From the NCBI GenBank assembly GCA_002695025.1, contig NZNV01000010.1, positions 186,001 to 250,000 on the forward strand: 64,000 bases of DNA. The letters run 5' to 3'. The notes under the pieces were generated by a model, which made no database searches, was not told where the DNA came from, and saw only the letters and a program-made list of their open reading frames with translations. Position numbers and translations under genes: made by a program. Source of the stretch: Owenweeksia sp. Lineage in GTDB: Bacteria; Bacteroidota; Bacteroidia; Flavobacteriales; Schleiferiaceae. Of this stretch, positions 27,101 through 34,245 are shown piece by piece (position 1 is the stretch's first letter; each line of letters opens with the position of its first letter).

Positions 27101-29196
27101 TGCCACAAGCCGTGGACCTGACCGCGCCCAAAGGGAATAAGGCTACCGGCATAAACACCAATGTACCCGAGGGAGACTCCGTAATTGTTTATGAAAACAA
27201 TTGGTACCACATCCCTCACCGTGGCCTTTATTTCTGCATTCCCCAGAACGAAAAACTACTGGGTTACTGGAAACTTGTAGCGGACCGTTTCTTCAAGCTG
27301 CGCCATTGCCTGAACATTGAAGGAGTGTACCGGCAATTACCCCTATATGAACCACCCATTGATCCTGCCTTACTGGTAAAAGCAAGGGCGGCCGGACTGA
27401 GCATTGCTGATGCCTTATCGGCTCAATACAACTCGCGCTCCTACTATCGTTTCCTGCCTTTATTGCAAAGAGCAGTAGACTATGCCAATGATGTTCGCGC
27501 CTTTGGCGGTGCTCTTCTAGCGGCCATGGAAAAACGGGATGCGGAACAGATAAGCCTGTTGCGCTCTCAGTTTGAAATAGATATACAGGAAGCGGCTACC
27601 GGGGTGCGCAAAGAGCAGATAGCAGAGCTCAAAGCATCGCATGAAGCCCTCGTACTATCGCAACAGAACGTGGCACAACGCAAGGAGTACTACGGTAGTA
27701 AAGAATTTATGAATGCCGAAGAGAAAAAAGAGGAAAGACTAACGGAAGAAATGAATGCCGAGCAGGTTATCAGTCAGGATTACTCCAGATTGGCGTCTTC
27801 TATTCGTGCATTACTCACTGTTGACGCAGGCTATTCATCCATGGGGGGGCACCTTACGGTTAGCACCGGAGGGCAACACGCGGCTGCAGTAGTAGATCTT
27901 TTTGCCCAGGCTTATTCAATGGGGGCCAATATCCTGGGTATGCAGGCGGCCAAAGCCGGACAAACCGCCAATTACAAACGCAGGGCTGAAGAATGGAAGT
28001 TCCAGGAATCTACTGCGGCCACGGAACTGAAGCAAATAGAAAAGCAGGTGCTGGCTTCCTCCATCCGTATGGCCATTGCGGAACAGGAACTGAAGAACCA
28101 TGAGCTGCAGATTGAAAAATCCAGGGAGCAGCTGGAGCTGGTGCAAACCAAGTTTACCAACAAAGAGCTATACGACTGGATGGTGGGGCAACTGAAAACC
28201 TTGTACTTCCAAAGCTACCAGATGGCTTTTGATATGGCTAAAAAAGCCGAACACGCCCTGCAGGAGGAACTGAATTCAGATGCGGGTGAAAGCCTGATCC
28301 GTTTTGGTTACTGGGATAATCTGAAGCAAGGGCTGCTCAGTGGTGAGAAACTGCATCACGATCTGAAACGTATGGAAATGGTTTACCTGGAGCGCAATAA
28401 GCGCAAGCAGGAAGTTTCACAAACCTTCTCCCTGGCCATGACAGACCCCGGGCAACTGGTGAATCTGCGCAATACGGGAAGCTGTACTTTTACGATCCCT
28501 GAAATATACCTGGATCTGGCGTATCAAAACCTGAAGAACCGCAAAGTAAAATCGGTGAGCCTCACCATTCCAGCGGTTACGGGTCCTTACACAGGCATTC
28601 ACGCTACTTTATCCAACGGTACGGACAGGATATCCACCAGCTCAGGGCAAAATGACAGTGGCTTATTCCAGCTCAACTTCAACGATGAGCGCTACCTGCC
28701 CTTTGAGGGATTATCACCCGCATCAGACTGGAATATTGAAATGAATGGTGAGTTCCGGGCTTTTGATTACCGTAGCATCTCGGATGTATTGCTTCACATC
28801 CATTATACCGCAGACGTAGAAACCAATGCGGCTGCCATAGAAAGAAAAAGAGCCGGTTTACGCGGGGCCCTGGCCGGTGTAAATCTAACCCGTTTATTCA
28901 GTCTTAAAAATGAGTTTCCCGGTCCGTGGCTGGAGGCTAAACAAAATGGCGCTAACCTGAGTGTAAGCCTTACCAAAGCTATGTTCCCCTTCCAGATGCA
29001 ACAGGGTAGTTTTAACCTACCCGGAGAAGGCTCCTCCTCCTTTAAAATCCTTAGCTCCGGAGAAAGTCCGGCAGGACCGGTTCCTCAGATAGCCTCTATA
29101 GAAGGAGAAGAAGGCTGGCAGGTAAACCTGGGTCAGTTAGAGAATATGGCAAACCTGGATGATGTGCTGCTGGTAGTGAAGTATACGGTTGGCTAG
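21112..29196 (+). CDS. TcA component of an ABC (Tc) toxin
   Basis: Forms the pentameric receptor-binding and translocation pore onto which TcB-TcC docks. Domains: an N-terminal transthyretin/carboxypeptidase-regulatory-like beta domain (about 1-85; LHGKITTTSG, TTNLQGDYQLEYP); a VRP1 region (about 440-640) with a cysteine cluster, CGCQHC, and SPAAYLADCLHFLE near 520-545; a long helical shell; a neuraminidase-like segment (about 1430-1520; ANVVSGYYIFGRTYG); a receptor-binding zone whose coding DNA is AT-rich (about 1520-1785); a coiled-coil pore region (about 2110-2390); and a TcB-binding domain (about 2390-2694; GSCTFTIPEIYLDL). Length 2694 is slightly longer than TcdA1-type proteins. It lies 56 bp after TcB-TcC and ends before a strong terminator. 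Confidence 0.92.
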   Translation: MKTLHGKITTTSGLSAPGLEVKVYHKTLQKDELLASTTTNLQGDYQLEYPAAEPNNILLRVFNPKGTKAIATSEVILRALEKEHLNLQVEDENYKGKSLLETIETHISTHLGNTPIAKLNDKELELLAVESGLSPKHLKMYQQAVQQETAQSYSTALLFALAYEGKNMEDGLAEISEGQLKHTIARGLEEHILPLSLQDELMAEVANHRKNSIEYQLSKSDFASEVPVKDVWALAKPSPDQLESLGNMMAANSPDFWEQVAADKELAPLATDLKKLTQYNNLTFGNLPLIQAIYDRPDVDSLEDLAGWTEAEWSGLIDKDTIPAEIEAPSEDRVISYARSMKRMVDYLHPNKAIAVSLTKEAELTAGLRADYETFFQNNPKLDFNTVNLDRYLSNNPDTFKDVDKVDELRADLEQTIRLARFTPEVDKYEHMARLKKMKVTKAGDVTDRGKAAFVKEYENEGGSEIEGLNNFYGAAHRQAQVEMLGMKYLSDLDVGYYVLNSGIKDDPNWKNLFGSEDHCGCQHCKSVYSPAAYLADCLHFLEKNDAFDELNRRRPDIQHLLLNCENANTAMPYIDLVNEVLEAAVEGEHNTAKQTTLSTRELVANPEHTRSQAYETLKTAIYPWKASFDLDNRLGHIYLKHLGVQPHRLIELFGTQAEGLEKERTKAILGLNETDWTLLLADEYEANEEDYWGLKNGESIDNTAGIRFFLDKSQLDLDQLTELTKSRFVNQGGHISLNYEDPCSLDNAEILNLDSDKRKRITQLIRLQEKLGVSIRTMDHLLYALGEHHIDETVLSELAQLVLWQQRFGLSYEELIGWVDILPTKSLRDKKNHRELYEKIFLSQFEDFEILHENSYKDIRFLFEPGNDEEYSLNGAGETSVMIRNYVAGALQLTTAELSALIDHLGLGVLSPESLSALYRYASLSRTLKVSIHDLITLQQIFLPDTENAMQEVLATVELIDEVRETGFRVAEVLYLFGKNPEGELHENRKIEILQEIREALWKFDHQGEENGQGENQLSPITIEDLIFEKLSVAFDLNRNVVRDLLARADEGGSYLEHLHEESKKPYLNFFMDNTFRGRNLDAGLPVPQVEPGQFPQLETLLDLLNRIALILDKFNGKEAHYESLISPEGKANWIDLNAFQKAGDFPSLPGDFIRLMNISRVIKATPDTDTNIFEILTTPPAQLEEWKEKVAQLFDREDLSSQLELMEIDDFSDPESYLRIKEALELEEHLGFSLSEYSNANGFSWATADLSHRQVNEIIQVAKAKYGDERWQTVTRQLRDQVREEQRDALLSYATAHLINQDNLERLSTPEHLYAYFLIDTEMSACTITSRLKLAISSVQLYVQRCLMNLEAKVDLSAINELEQKEWQEWAWRKNYRVWEANRKVFLYPENWLEPEWRDDKTPFFEELEAQLLQNEIGTEQAEKAYLDYLLKLEAVSNMEIMAICEAETVANVVSGYYIFGRTYGEPKELYFRKYTIRTGSFSAWERIEVGFEGDHLLPAMHKGKLHLFWPVLEEKTEPQNPDQEGRYDASTPNRSVKIAWCSFYNRKWSGKKVTNEYIESNSETIYLKYENDRVILYKNGRTAELNFYFGPGAPNLSAHFGNEDLQTELVHLGAFNFSSSKITTSPPNEDFDLRISQSFLQFKSNGINDDAKLRALSVENQKLQVTPGFEKLYYRGEWFINNLHPHTTLISSSDITYPSVGIFPFIVQNKRISVLFKDGKIIPLQNTLYPLLRSRINSTGLSSSIPHSEWQSFQEDSFVISEYISINSDFVLNVTILNNSIPFYSSPAFSQYHWELFFHIPMHVANRLRQDQKFEEALEWFHHVFNPTSSEAADSPEKFWRFLPFREFVSTTDGSPNSIRELMNLLNAEEDQEGIQEFERQVREWEQNPFSPHTVARSRIIAYMKWVVMRYVDTLVEWADQLFRRDSIESLNEATQLYMLAWNILGQEPRKLNGQERDDKTYVQLKQAGLDEFSNAMVELETSLAKEAAMTSPLPQAVDLTAPKGNKATGINTNVPEGDSVIVYENNWYHIPHRGLYFCIPQNEKLLGYWKLVADRFFKLRHCLNIEGVYRQLPLYEPPIDPALLVKARAAGLSIADALSAQYNSRSYYRFLPLLQRAVDYANDVRAFGGALLAAMEKRDAEQISLLRSQFEIDIQEAATGVRKEQIAELKASHEALVLSQQNVAQRKEYYGSKEFMNAEEKKEERLTEEMNAEQVISQDYSRLASSIRALLTVDAGYSSMGGHLTVSTGGQHAAAVVDLFAQAYSMGANILGMQAAKAGQTANYKRRAEEWKFQESTAATELKQIEKQVLASSIRMAIAEQELKNHELQIEKSREQLELVQTKFTNKELYDWMVGQLKTLYFQSYQMAFDMAKKAEHALQEELNSDAGESLIRFGYWDNLKQGLLSGEKLHHDLKRMEMVYLERNKRKQEVSQTFSLAMTDPGQLVNLRNTGSCTFTIPEIYLDLAYQNLKNRKVKSVSLTIPAVTGPYTGIHATLSNGTDRISTSSGQNDSGLFQLNFNDERYLPFEGLSPASDWNIEMNGEFRAFDYRSISDVLLHIHYTADVETNAAAIERKRAGLRGALAGVNLTRLFSLKNEFPGPWLEAKQNGANLSVSLTKAMFPFQMQQGSFNLPGEGSSSFKILSSGESPAGPVPQIASIEGEEGWQVNLGQLENMANLDDVLLVVKYTVG

Positions 29197-29290
29197 TAAC
29201 TATAATACGGTAAACGTTTGTTTTATCGGTTTTAAACAGAGCTTTGCTCTCCCCGTGGTCAGAAAAGAAACCGAAGGGTTTTAATTAAGT

Positions 29291-29326
29291 AAAGCCGCCT
29301 TACCTTTTTTGGTGGGGCGGCTTTTT
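29291..29326 (+). terminator. Terminator of the Tc toxin operon
   Basis: AAAGCCGCC (29291-29299) pairs with GGCGGCTTT (29316-29324), with inner pairing TACC/GGTG around a T6 loop and a T5 tail. It lies 95 bp after the TcA stop. Confidence 0.85.
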
Positions 29327-29340
29327 AGTAAAAAAATAGA

Positions 29341-29460
29341 GGGTTATCCTGAACGTAGTCGAAGGAAGCCCGACCTGGGATAATATTTTGCTTCCCTGCT
29401 ATCACTCTTCGACTCCGCTCAGAGTGACAATACTTGTTTAAATAATACTCAGTACAACCC
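29341..29460. repeat. Full-length copy B of the ~120-bp palindromic element
   Basis: It has the same architecture and length as copy A (1104-1224): left end GGGTTATCCTGA (29341-29352), inner GTCGAAGG and the inverted CTCTTCGACTCCGCTCAG, then AGTGACAATAcTTGTTTA, and a right end TCAGTACAACCC (29449-29460). The ends are degenerate (9 of 12 complementary). The right end encodes the last residues, GLY, and the TGA stop of the minus-strand membrane-protein gene, the same arrangement as in copy A. It sits between the Tc operon terminator and that gene. Confidence 0.85.
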
Positions 29461-30477
29461 TTCCTTTTCCATATTAACTTCAGAGGTCACCGCATCGTAA
29501 AACTGTGCAGGATCATCCAGGTGCAGGCTGAGGACCTTTACCCTTTTCTTTGCTCCGTAAAGCCCGTTGAGGGTTTGGACCCTACGGAAACGCAGGATTA
29601 TATTATGCCCTTCCATTGCTCCCAGCGGGGAAAGGCTGTCGGTTAATTCATCCTTTTCCAGCTCCTTGGTGGACTGCTCTATATTTTCGATTTCACACAG
29701 CGGTATCTCCGCTTCATTCAGAATACCAAAGCGGAGGGTCAGGTGATCTTCACCTATGGCCAGCGGCCGTTGGGAAAGGGAGCGGGCAAAGCCCAATACC
29801 TGCAGGGCCGTGTAGGTACTTAAGCCGGTTAATATCCAGGCAGCCACCACACTCCATTTAGCTAAAAGGTTGTGCAACACTACGGTTTCAATGCCAATGA
29901 TCATGATAAAGGCAATCATCAAAACCGGAGTACTACTCTTGCGGTGATAGCTGAATTCATTTTCCGCGAGGGGTCTCCTTTTCCAGCGGATAAAACCATA
30001 GTAGATCACGGCTATCTCGGTGGCCATGGGCCAGACCAGTTTGGATGGGAATATCTCAGCACAGGTACTTTTTACAACAGAGAAAAAATCCGGTGAACCG
30101 CCTTTCAGGCTCCGGTATTTGCGGATGGCGGTGCGGACTTTTGAAATAACATATACCAAAACGGATATTTCAACCACCGGGAGCACCCATGTTTTGAAAA
30201 GGTCCAGGTAATCCTGATCTTCTACCGGCAGGAAATAGCTTCCTAATACCAGTCCGATGATCATGACGGGAATAACCGTGGTATTGGGTATACTGGTCTT
30301 GCGGATGAGCAGGAAATAAATAAACGGTACTACAAGCAACAGATCAACGGTAATAGCAGGGCCGAGAGTGCCATTCCGTGATAAAACCGGGGATGCCATA
30401 AGCAATATGAGAACTCCCAAAAGGCTCAGGGGAATTCCAAAAATGATCAGGTTCTTACCGAGCTGTATTCTTTGCAT
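29449..30477 (-). CDS. Polytopic membrane protein of unknown function
   Basis: A 342-residue protein with about seven hydrophobic helices (roughly 10-30, 38-57, 64-82, 90-112, 150-165, 192-215 and 218-238) and a soluble C-terminal third (240-342) containing a PH-like IGEDHLTLRFG...EIPLCEIENIE pattern. Such a C-terminal beta segment resembles bacterial PH domains, but this is only a visual impression. The gene starts 5 bp after the serine hydrolase gene ends, so the two are probably co-transcribed. Its last three codons and stop are supplied by repeat copy B, meaning the native C-terminus may have been altered. Confidence 0.7.
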   Translation of the reverse strand: MQRIQLGKNLIIFGIPLSLLGVLILLMASPVLSRNGTLGPAITVDLLLVVPFIYFLLIRKTSIPNTTVIPVMIIGLVLGSYFLPVEDQDYLDLFKTWVLPVVEISVLVYVISKVRTAIRKYRSLKGGSPDFFSVVKSTCAEIFPSKLVWPMATEIAVIYYGFIRWKRRPLAENEFSYHRKSSTPVLMIAFIMIIGIETVVLHNLLAKWSVVAAWILTGLSTYTALQVLGFARSLSQRPLAIGEDHLTLRFGILNEAEIPLCEIENIEQSTKELEKDELTDSLSPLGAMEGHNIILRFRRVQTLNGLYGAKKRVKVLSLHLDDPAQFYDAVTSEVNMEKEGLY

Positions 30478-30482
30478 TTTCT

Positions 30483-31781
30483 TTAGTTCCTTTTGGTAAA
30501 CACCCAGGTATTGCCCCCTTGTTTCATGATCATGCGGTGCTCTGCCGGCACAAACTCCAGAGTAACCCCGGCCATATCATGTCTGAAATGGTGTTGGGCG
30601 GTGGCTTCCATAGCATAAACTTCCTGACCTTCGGGTTGCGCTAACAGTTTATTCTCCTTTTTAGAGATGTGGATCACCAGGGGATTGGTTTCACTGGTAT
30701 AAGTACCCAAGTAGAGTGTGAGTTCCTCAGCCCTTACATCGTAAAAAGCAGGTATCTCAAAAGGTTCATTGAAAACCCCGCTCAAAACATCGGTATGTAT
30801 CTTTTCCAGCGGATACACTTCCCCATTGGAGAGCAATACATAGGTCACCTTTTCTTCCGGGAAGTAATAAAACACCGTTCCAAAGCCGTCTATCTTACCA
30901 TCGTGGCCGTAGCCCACCCGTTCACCAAAATCTCTGCGGAAGAGTCCCATTCCGTAATCGTCTTGCTGGGTTTTCATCTTTTCCAGGGATGCGGTTGAAA
31001 TGAGCTTTCCGGTGAAAAGGGCTTCCACAAATTTCGCAAGATCGCTTGCAGAAGCGGCAATGCCTCCCGCACCCATGGGCACTGACATATCGGTGGGAGG
31101 AAACTCCACCCAGCCATCTTCATACACATACGACTTGGTTGCCGTGGAGGGCTGAGCCGGATTTCCGAAACGGGTATGTTCCAGGTCCAGCGGCTCTATG
31201 ATCTTTTGCTCCAGCAAGGCGCCATAGGGTTTTTTATAGGTGTGTTCCAGAATATACGAAAGGAGAATATAGTTGGAGTTGCTGTACTGAGCTTGGGCTC
31301 CAGGCTCAAAATCAACACCGCCTCGCAGGATGTGGCTCAACATATCCTCCTCGCTTTGTGCCCGGGTACGCCATTCCATAAATTTCGCATCGCTGGTTAC
31401 ATTATGGATCCCACTATGATGGTTGAGCAGCTGGGCAATAGTTATACGATCCGCATTCTGAAGGGCCGGGAAGAAACTTTCAATGGTTTGGGAAAGTTGG
31501 AGCTTCCCTTCTTCTACCGCCTTCAGGACCAGCGTAGCCGTATACGTTTTGGATATGGACCCCAGGTGATACATCGTGCTTTCCCCGGCCCTCGTTTCAG
31601 GATCAAGCCTGGCATAACCGGTGGCAACCGCATACTTTTTTACACCCTGTTCATACACCGCTATATTGCCCATGAACGCATCATGGGCCCGTAACACCTG
31701 GAAATATTCATCCAGCTTTTCCTTATTCACGCCTGTGGGGAAAACCAGGATGGCAACCAGCGCGGCTATGGTTTTGTACAT
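30483..31781 (-). CDS. Secreted serine hydrolase, beta-lactamase/class C penicillin-binding fold
   Basis: A serine beta-lactamase-like hydrolase, probably a D-aminopeptidase or esterase type and not an antibiotic-resistance enzyme. A signal peptide covers residues 1-17. The SxxK motif is S75-I-S-K78 in YHLGSISKTYTA, the YxN motif is in QAQYSNSNY, and the KTG equivalent is HDG in YGHDGKIDGFG. A C-terminal lipocalin-like beta domain of about 90 residues (from TLYLGTYTSET) follows, as in many Bacteroidota members. The neighbour 5 bp downstream is the membrane protein. The substrate is unknown. Confidence 0.88.
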   Translation of the reverse strand: MYKTIAALVAILVFPTGVNKEKLDEYFQVLRAHDAFMGNIAVYEQGVKKYAVATGYARLDPETRAGESTMYHLGSISKTYTATLVLKAVEEGKLQLSQTIESFFPALQNADRITIAQLLNHHSGIHNVTSDAKFMEWRTRAQSEEDMLSHILRGGVDFEPGAQAQYSNSNYILLSYILEHTYKKPYGALLEQKIIEPLDLEHTRFGNPAQPSTATKSYVYEDGWVEFPPTDMSVPMGAGGIAASASDLAKFVEALFTGKLISTASLEKMKTQQDDYGMGLFRRDFGERVGYGHDGKIDGFGTVFYYFPEEKVTYVLLSNGEVYPLEKIHTDVLSGVFNEPFEIPAFYDVRAEELTLYLGTYTSETNPLVIHISKKENKLLAQPEGQEVYAMEATAQHHFRHDMAGVTLEFVPAEHRMIMKQGGNTWVFTKRN

Positions 31782-31891
31782 TTTGCTTGGTTTAAAAAGG
31801 GGAATATCCCTTAAAGGTAGGTATAATTAGGGCTTGGCCACCATTTTTACAGGATGCCTTTGGCATCATACAAAGGATTGTCACTCTGATT

Positions 31892-31921
31892 GCCCTGATC
31901 CCAGGTAACCGGGATCAGGGC
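31892..31921. terminator. Strong perfect hairpin downstream of the DUF4199 gene
   Basis: GCCCTGATCCC (31892-31902) pairs perfectly with GGGATCAGGGC (31911-31921), an 11-bp stem with an 8-base loop. There is no T-run on either strand, so termination would be weak or rely on the hairpin alone. It could instead protect the 3' end of the minus-strand transcript. Confidence 0.5.
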
Positions 31922-31972
31922 GTATTGAAGAATAACAAACATGCCACAAAAAAGGAGCAGGTTTGCCTCCGA

Positions 31973-32476
31973 TCAGGGCTTGCGCTTAAGGATCAGCGAA
32001 CTTATCAGGGTTACTATCAAACCTACGGGCAATACTTCGGCATAGGTGAGGAGCACCACGAAGAGGGGGTTCTTATACATTTCCCTGAACATTTCAATTT
32101 CCTCTTTAGTGGCGGCCAGCTCATCCGGAGAGGTACATTGCTCCAAAACGTGCGATGCGTAAACCTCCATAAAGTCAGGTACAAAGAGGTAATAATAAAA
32201 GAGCCACACTACCACGTACATGGTAGACGCCACCAGGGCAATCAGAAGGCCCGCCTTAAAAGCCTTGCCAAAGGAGATGACGCCATTCAATTGTTTATTA
32301 CGGTAGTTGCGCACGCCAAAATAGATCAGGGAGAGAATGACCACCATGGTGCTGTATCCCAGGAAATCATTGCTTTCAAAATCCGGGTTATTGTAAAGCA
32401 CGTTCACCACTATTACCATGTTGATGCTGAGAATAGCACCCGTCACCAGGCCGAAAATCAGTATATTCTTTTTCAT
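31973..32476 (-). CDS. DUF4199 family membrane protein
   Basis: A 167-residue protein with four predicted TM helices (about 5-27, 37-53, 71-95, 139-162) and the family-typical N-terminal MKKNILIFGLVTGAILSINM. The function of DUF4199 is unknown; members are common in Flavobacteriia, often near LuxR-type membrane regulators, as here (the regulator gene lies 115 bp upstream on the same strand). A large inverted repeat sits in the gap between the two genes, close to this gene's 5' end. A cysteine and several Glu form a polar loop (EQCTSPDELAATKEE). Confidence 0.85.
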   Translation of the reverse strand: MKKNILIFGLVTGAILSINMVIVVNVLYNNPDFESNDFLGYSTMVVILSLIYFGVRNYRNKQLNGVISFGKAFKAGLLIALVASTMYVVVWLFYYYLFVPDFMEVYASHVLEQCTSPDELAATKEEIEMFREMYKNPLFVVLLTYAEVLPVGLIVTLISSLILKRKP

Positions 32477-32535
32477 GAAATGTTGTTTTAGTAAGTGGTG
32501 GCTAAACTAGGAGGAGCCCTGAAAACCCGTTTCAT

Positions 32536-32581
32536 ACTTTAGTACCAATTTGACGTTTCAGGCTTTATCCGGTACTAAAGT
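32536..32581. promoter_or_regulatory. 11-bp perfect inverted repeat between the LuxR and DUF4199 genes
   Basis: ACTTTAGTACC (32536-32546) and GGTACTAAAGT (32571-32581) are perfect inverted complements separated by 24 bp. The unit starts 10 bp past the regulator stop and lies 60 bp upstream of the DUF4199 start. It could be an operator for the regulator or an RNA hairpin attenuator. No T-run follows, so a simple terminator is unlikely. Confidence 0.5.
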
Positions 32582-32590
32582 AGTAGTGTT

Positions 32591-33064
32591 TTACTCTACA
32601 ATGCGAAGGCGTTTTGCCATTTCCACCGCCTGTGCACGCCTTTTGATGTCCATTTTAAGGTAGAGGTTGGACACGTGGGTCTTAACGGTACTCAATGACA
32701 GGAACAGGGCCCCGGCAATGTCGGCATTGCTATGGCCTTTGGCCAACAGTTGCAATACTTCATATTCACGTTTGGTGAGGTTCAGCTTTTCCAGTTCGGC
32801 CTGGTTGATACCTGCTTCTTCTGGTGAAGTCACAAACACCTGCTTTTCCACGATCACCTTTTCGGTTTTGGGTTTGGTCACCTGGGTGGACACCCAAACA
32901 CCAAGAGCGGTGAAAAAAACCGCGATCAGTCCCACGTAAATATCAACGGCATGGTCTACGATCAGGAATTTCCATTGCAGCCACTTGAGTACAAACACCA
33001 GGATGGCGAGAGCAACTCCGTAGAGCAGTATCTGGCGATTTTTCAGAAGTATCCTATACAGCAT
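32591..33064 (-). CDS. Membrane-bound LuxR-type transcriptional regulator
   Basis: A 157-residue protein with two N-terminal TM helices (about 12-29 and 41-60), a short charged linker and a GerE/LuxR helix-turn-helix (about 93-155; LTKREYEVLQLLAKG, NADIAGALFLSLSTVKTHV). It lacks a receiver domain, so it is probably controlled through its membrane part or a partner. It is paired with the DUF4199 gene downstream. A TACCTTTG promoter element overlaps one arm of an inverted repeat directly upstream, suggesting autoregulation. Confidence 0.88.
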   Translation of the reverse strand: MLYRILLKNRQILLYGVALAILVFVLKWLQWKFLIVDHAVDIYVGLIAVFFTALGVWVSTQVTKPKTEKVIVEKQVFVTSPEEAGINQAELEKLNLTKREYEVLQLLAKGHSNADIAGALFLSLSTVKTHVSNLYLKMDIKRRAQAVEMAKRLRIVE

Positions 33065-33069
33065 TGAGA

Positions 33070-33103
33070 CTTTGAGGTGTAAAAATAAGAAACCTCAAAG
33101 GTA
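33070..33103 (-). promoter_or_regulatory. Promoter of the LuxR-type gene overlapping an inverted repeat
   Basis: On the minus strand TACCTTTG (33103 to 33096) matches the TAnnTTTG -7 consensus exactly, 32 bp upstream of the ATG. Inverted repeat arms CTTTGAGG (33070-33077) and CCTCAAAG (33093-33100) flank the expected start site, one arm overlapping the -7 box. No consensus -33 TTG is visible; that position falls within the short repeat copy at 33111-33139. Confidence 0.5.
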
Positions 33104-33110
33104 ATTTAGA

Positions 33111-33139
33111 GGGTCACCCTGAGCGGAGTCGAAGGGTGA
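33111..33139. repeat. Short copy of the palindromic repeat family
   Basis: It carries the left end and core (GGGTCACCCTGAGCGG, AGTCGAAGG) and then stops. Changes make it self-complementary at its edges: TCACCCT (33114-33120) and AGGGTGA (33133-33139). It lies next to the promoter of the LuxR-type gene. Confidence 0.75.
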
Positions 33140-33229
33140 TATATTATTTTCGAAAGACAGGTGAAGCAAAGAAGGAAAACGACTGGAAATACCCGTCTCC
33201 GTGCAGGGTAGCCCATAAAATGGGTTTTA

Positions 33230-33772
33230 CTATTTATCGGCAGAAGCTGGAATACAATCGCTTTGTCTGGATTTATTCTTCCATTGTATCCAGTATTCCT
33301 GCAGCCCTTCCGGGGTCTTTTTCAAATCGCTTATATCCAACTGCTCACCTTCCAGCAGAGCGCTTTGCAATTGCTTTTTTCTGGCTTTAAGGGCGGGGGC
33401 ATGATTCCAGCCACCCACATGATCAAAGGAGGTATAGGCCTCACATTTTTCATTTACCCGTATAAAAGGAACATCCAGATGGTAGGTAACCGTACCCGTT
33501 CCCATACCCGGGGTGGCCATTTTCACACGGGCAAAATCTACCTTTGAATACTGCTGGTTGTCATACAGCTCCTTGAGTTTATCGCCCACGCGAGATGACA
33601 TCTTATTTGAAAACTGGTGGGCCACATCCGAACCGTTTATAAACTCCGGGCCCTGGTAGGCTCCCCTGCAACCTTTGTCATCACAAGTAATTTCATAGCT
33701 CTCAGTAAGGGTATCCTTTTGACTGAGCAGAAGGCTCAGAGGTATTGAAAGTATCAGGAATAGAAGGTGCAT
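33230..33772 (-). CDS. Secreted protein of unknown function
   Basis: A 180-residue protein with an N-terminal signal (about 1-17, LLFLILSIPLSLLLS). The mature part has four Cys, two as CDDKGC, and a conserved-looking VGGWNHAPALKARKKQLQSALLEGE segment near the C-terminus. I do not recognise the family. It starts 18 bp after the VOC protein gene ends, on the same strand, so it is probably in one transcript with it. The Cys pattern fits an oxidised, extracytoplasmic location. An ORF on the other strand here is a shadow without any signal. Confidence 0.65.
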   Translation of the reverse strand: MHLLFLILSIPLSLLLSQKDTLTESYEITCDDKGCRGAYQGPEFINGSDVAHQFSNKMSSRVGDKLKELYDNQQYSKVDFARVKMATPGMGTGTVTYHLDVPFIRVNEKCEAYTSFDHVGGWNHAPALKARKKQLQSALLEGEQLDISDLKKTPEGLQEYWIQWKNKSRQSDCIPASADK

Positions 33773-33790
33773 ACTGCTTTACATTGATGG

Positions 33791-34165
33791 TTATTCCGGG
33801 ATTTTCCTTTGCAGGTTGAATACCGTGCCGGCCGGGTCCATGATCCAGTGCATATTTTCGGGAAGTTCTTCAATTTCATCACAGGGGTTAACTCCTTTGG
33901 ATAGTAAATACTCCGTTGCCTCTTCCACGTTTGGGGTAGTAAGCTGTAACCAGGTTTCGGAATGGGTGTAGTTATCCACGCAGTCTAACCACAGGACGTT
34001 GTGCCCGAATTTAACCTCATGGGTCCTGGAAATTGTGGGGTTCTTTATGGACTTTTCTTCAACCGGCAACTTCAGGATATCCCGGTAAAAAGCCACCGTT
34101 TCCTCGTATTTACTCTTGGGGATCTTAATAGCGATGTTAATGCCTGCTTCAAATTGTGGGTTCAT
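33791..34165 (-). CDS. VOC (glyoxalase/bleomycin-resistance fold) family protein
   Basis: A 124-residue single VOC domain with two beta-alpha-beta-beta-beta modules: AGINIAIKIPKSKYEETVAFYRDIL split over the first strand and helix, and TWLQLTTPNVEEATEYLLSKG in the second. It ends WIMDPAGTVFNLQ, the usual last strand carrying a metal-ligand-type position. VOC proteins include lactoylglutathione lyase, dioxygenases and antibiotic-binding proteins; the short length and the lack of a matched His/Glu set prevent a precise call. It lies upstream of the secreted protein gene, with 18 bp between them. Confidence 0.85.
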   Translation of the reverse strand: MNPQFEAGINIAIKIPKSKYEETVAFYRDILKLPVEEKSIKNPTISRTHEVKFGHNVLWLDCVDNYTHSETWLQLTTPNVEEATEYLLSKGVNPCDEIEELPENMHWIMDPAGTVFNLQRKIPE

Positions 34166-34245
34166 AGAGGGGGTGTTTATAGGTTCTATTAACAGGTTAT
34201 TAAAGGGCTGATATTCTTAACCGTACCAGAACATCAATGATATCA

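Noticed and set aside
30483..31781. Antibiotic-resistance beta-lactamase
   Set aside because: The KTG box is HDG and a lipocalin-like tail is present, which fits the esterase/D-aminopeptidase branch.
31925..32491. 188-residue plus-strand open frame opposite the DUF4199 gene
   Set aside because: Low-complexity His/Gln-rich translation without a domain; it is the shadow of the DUF4199 gene.
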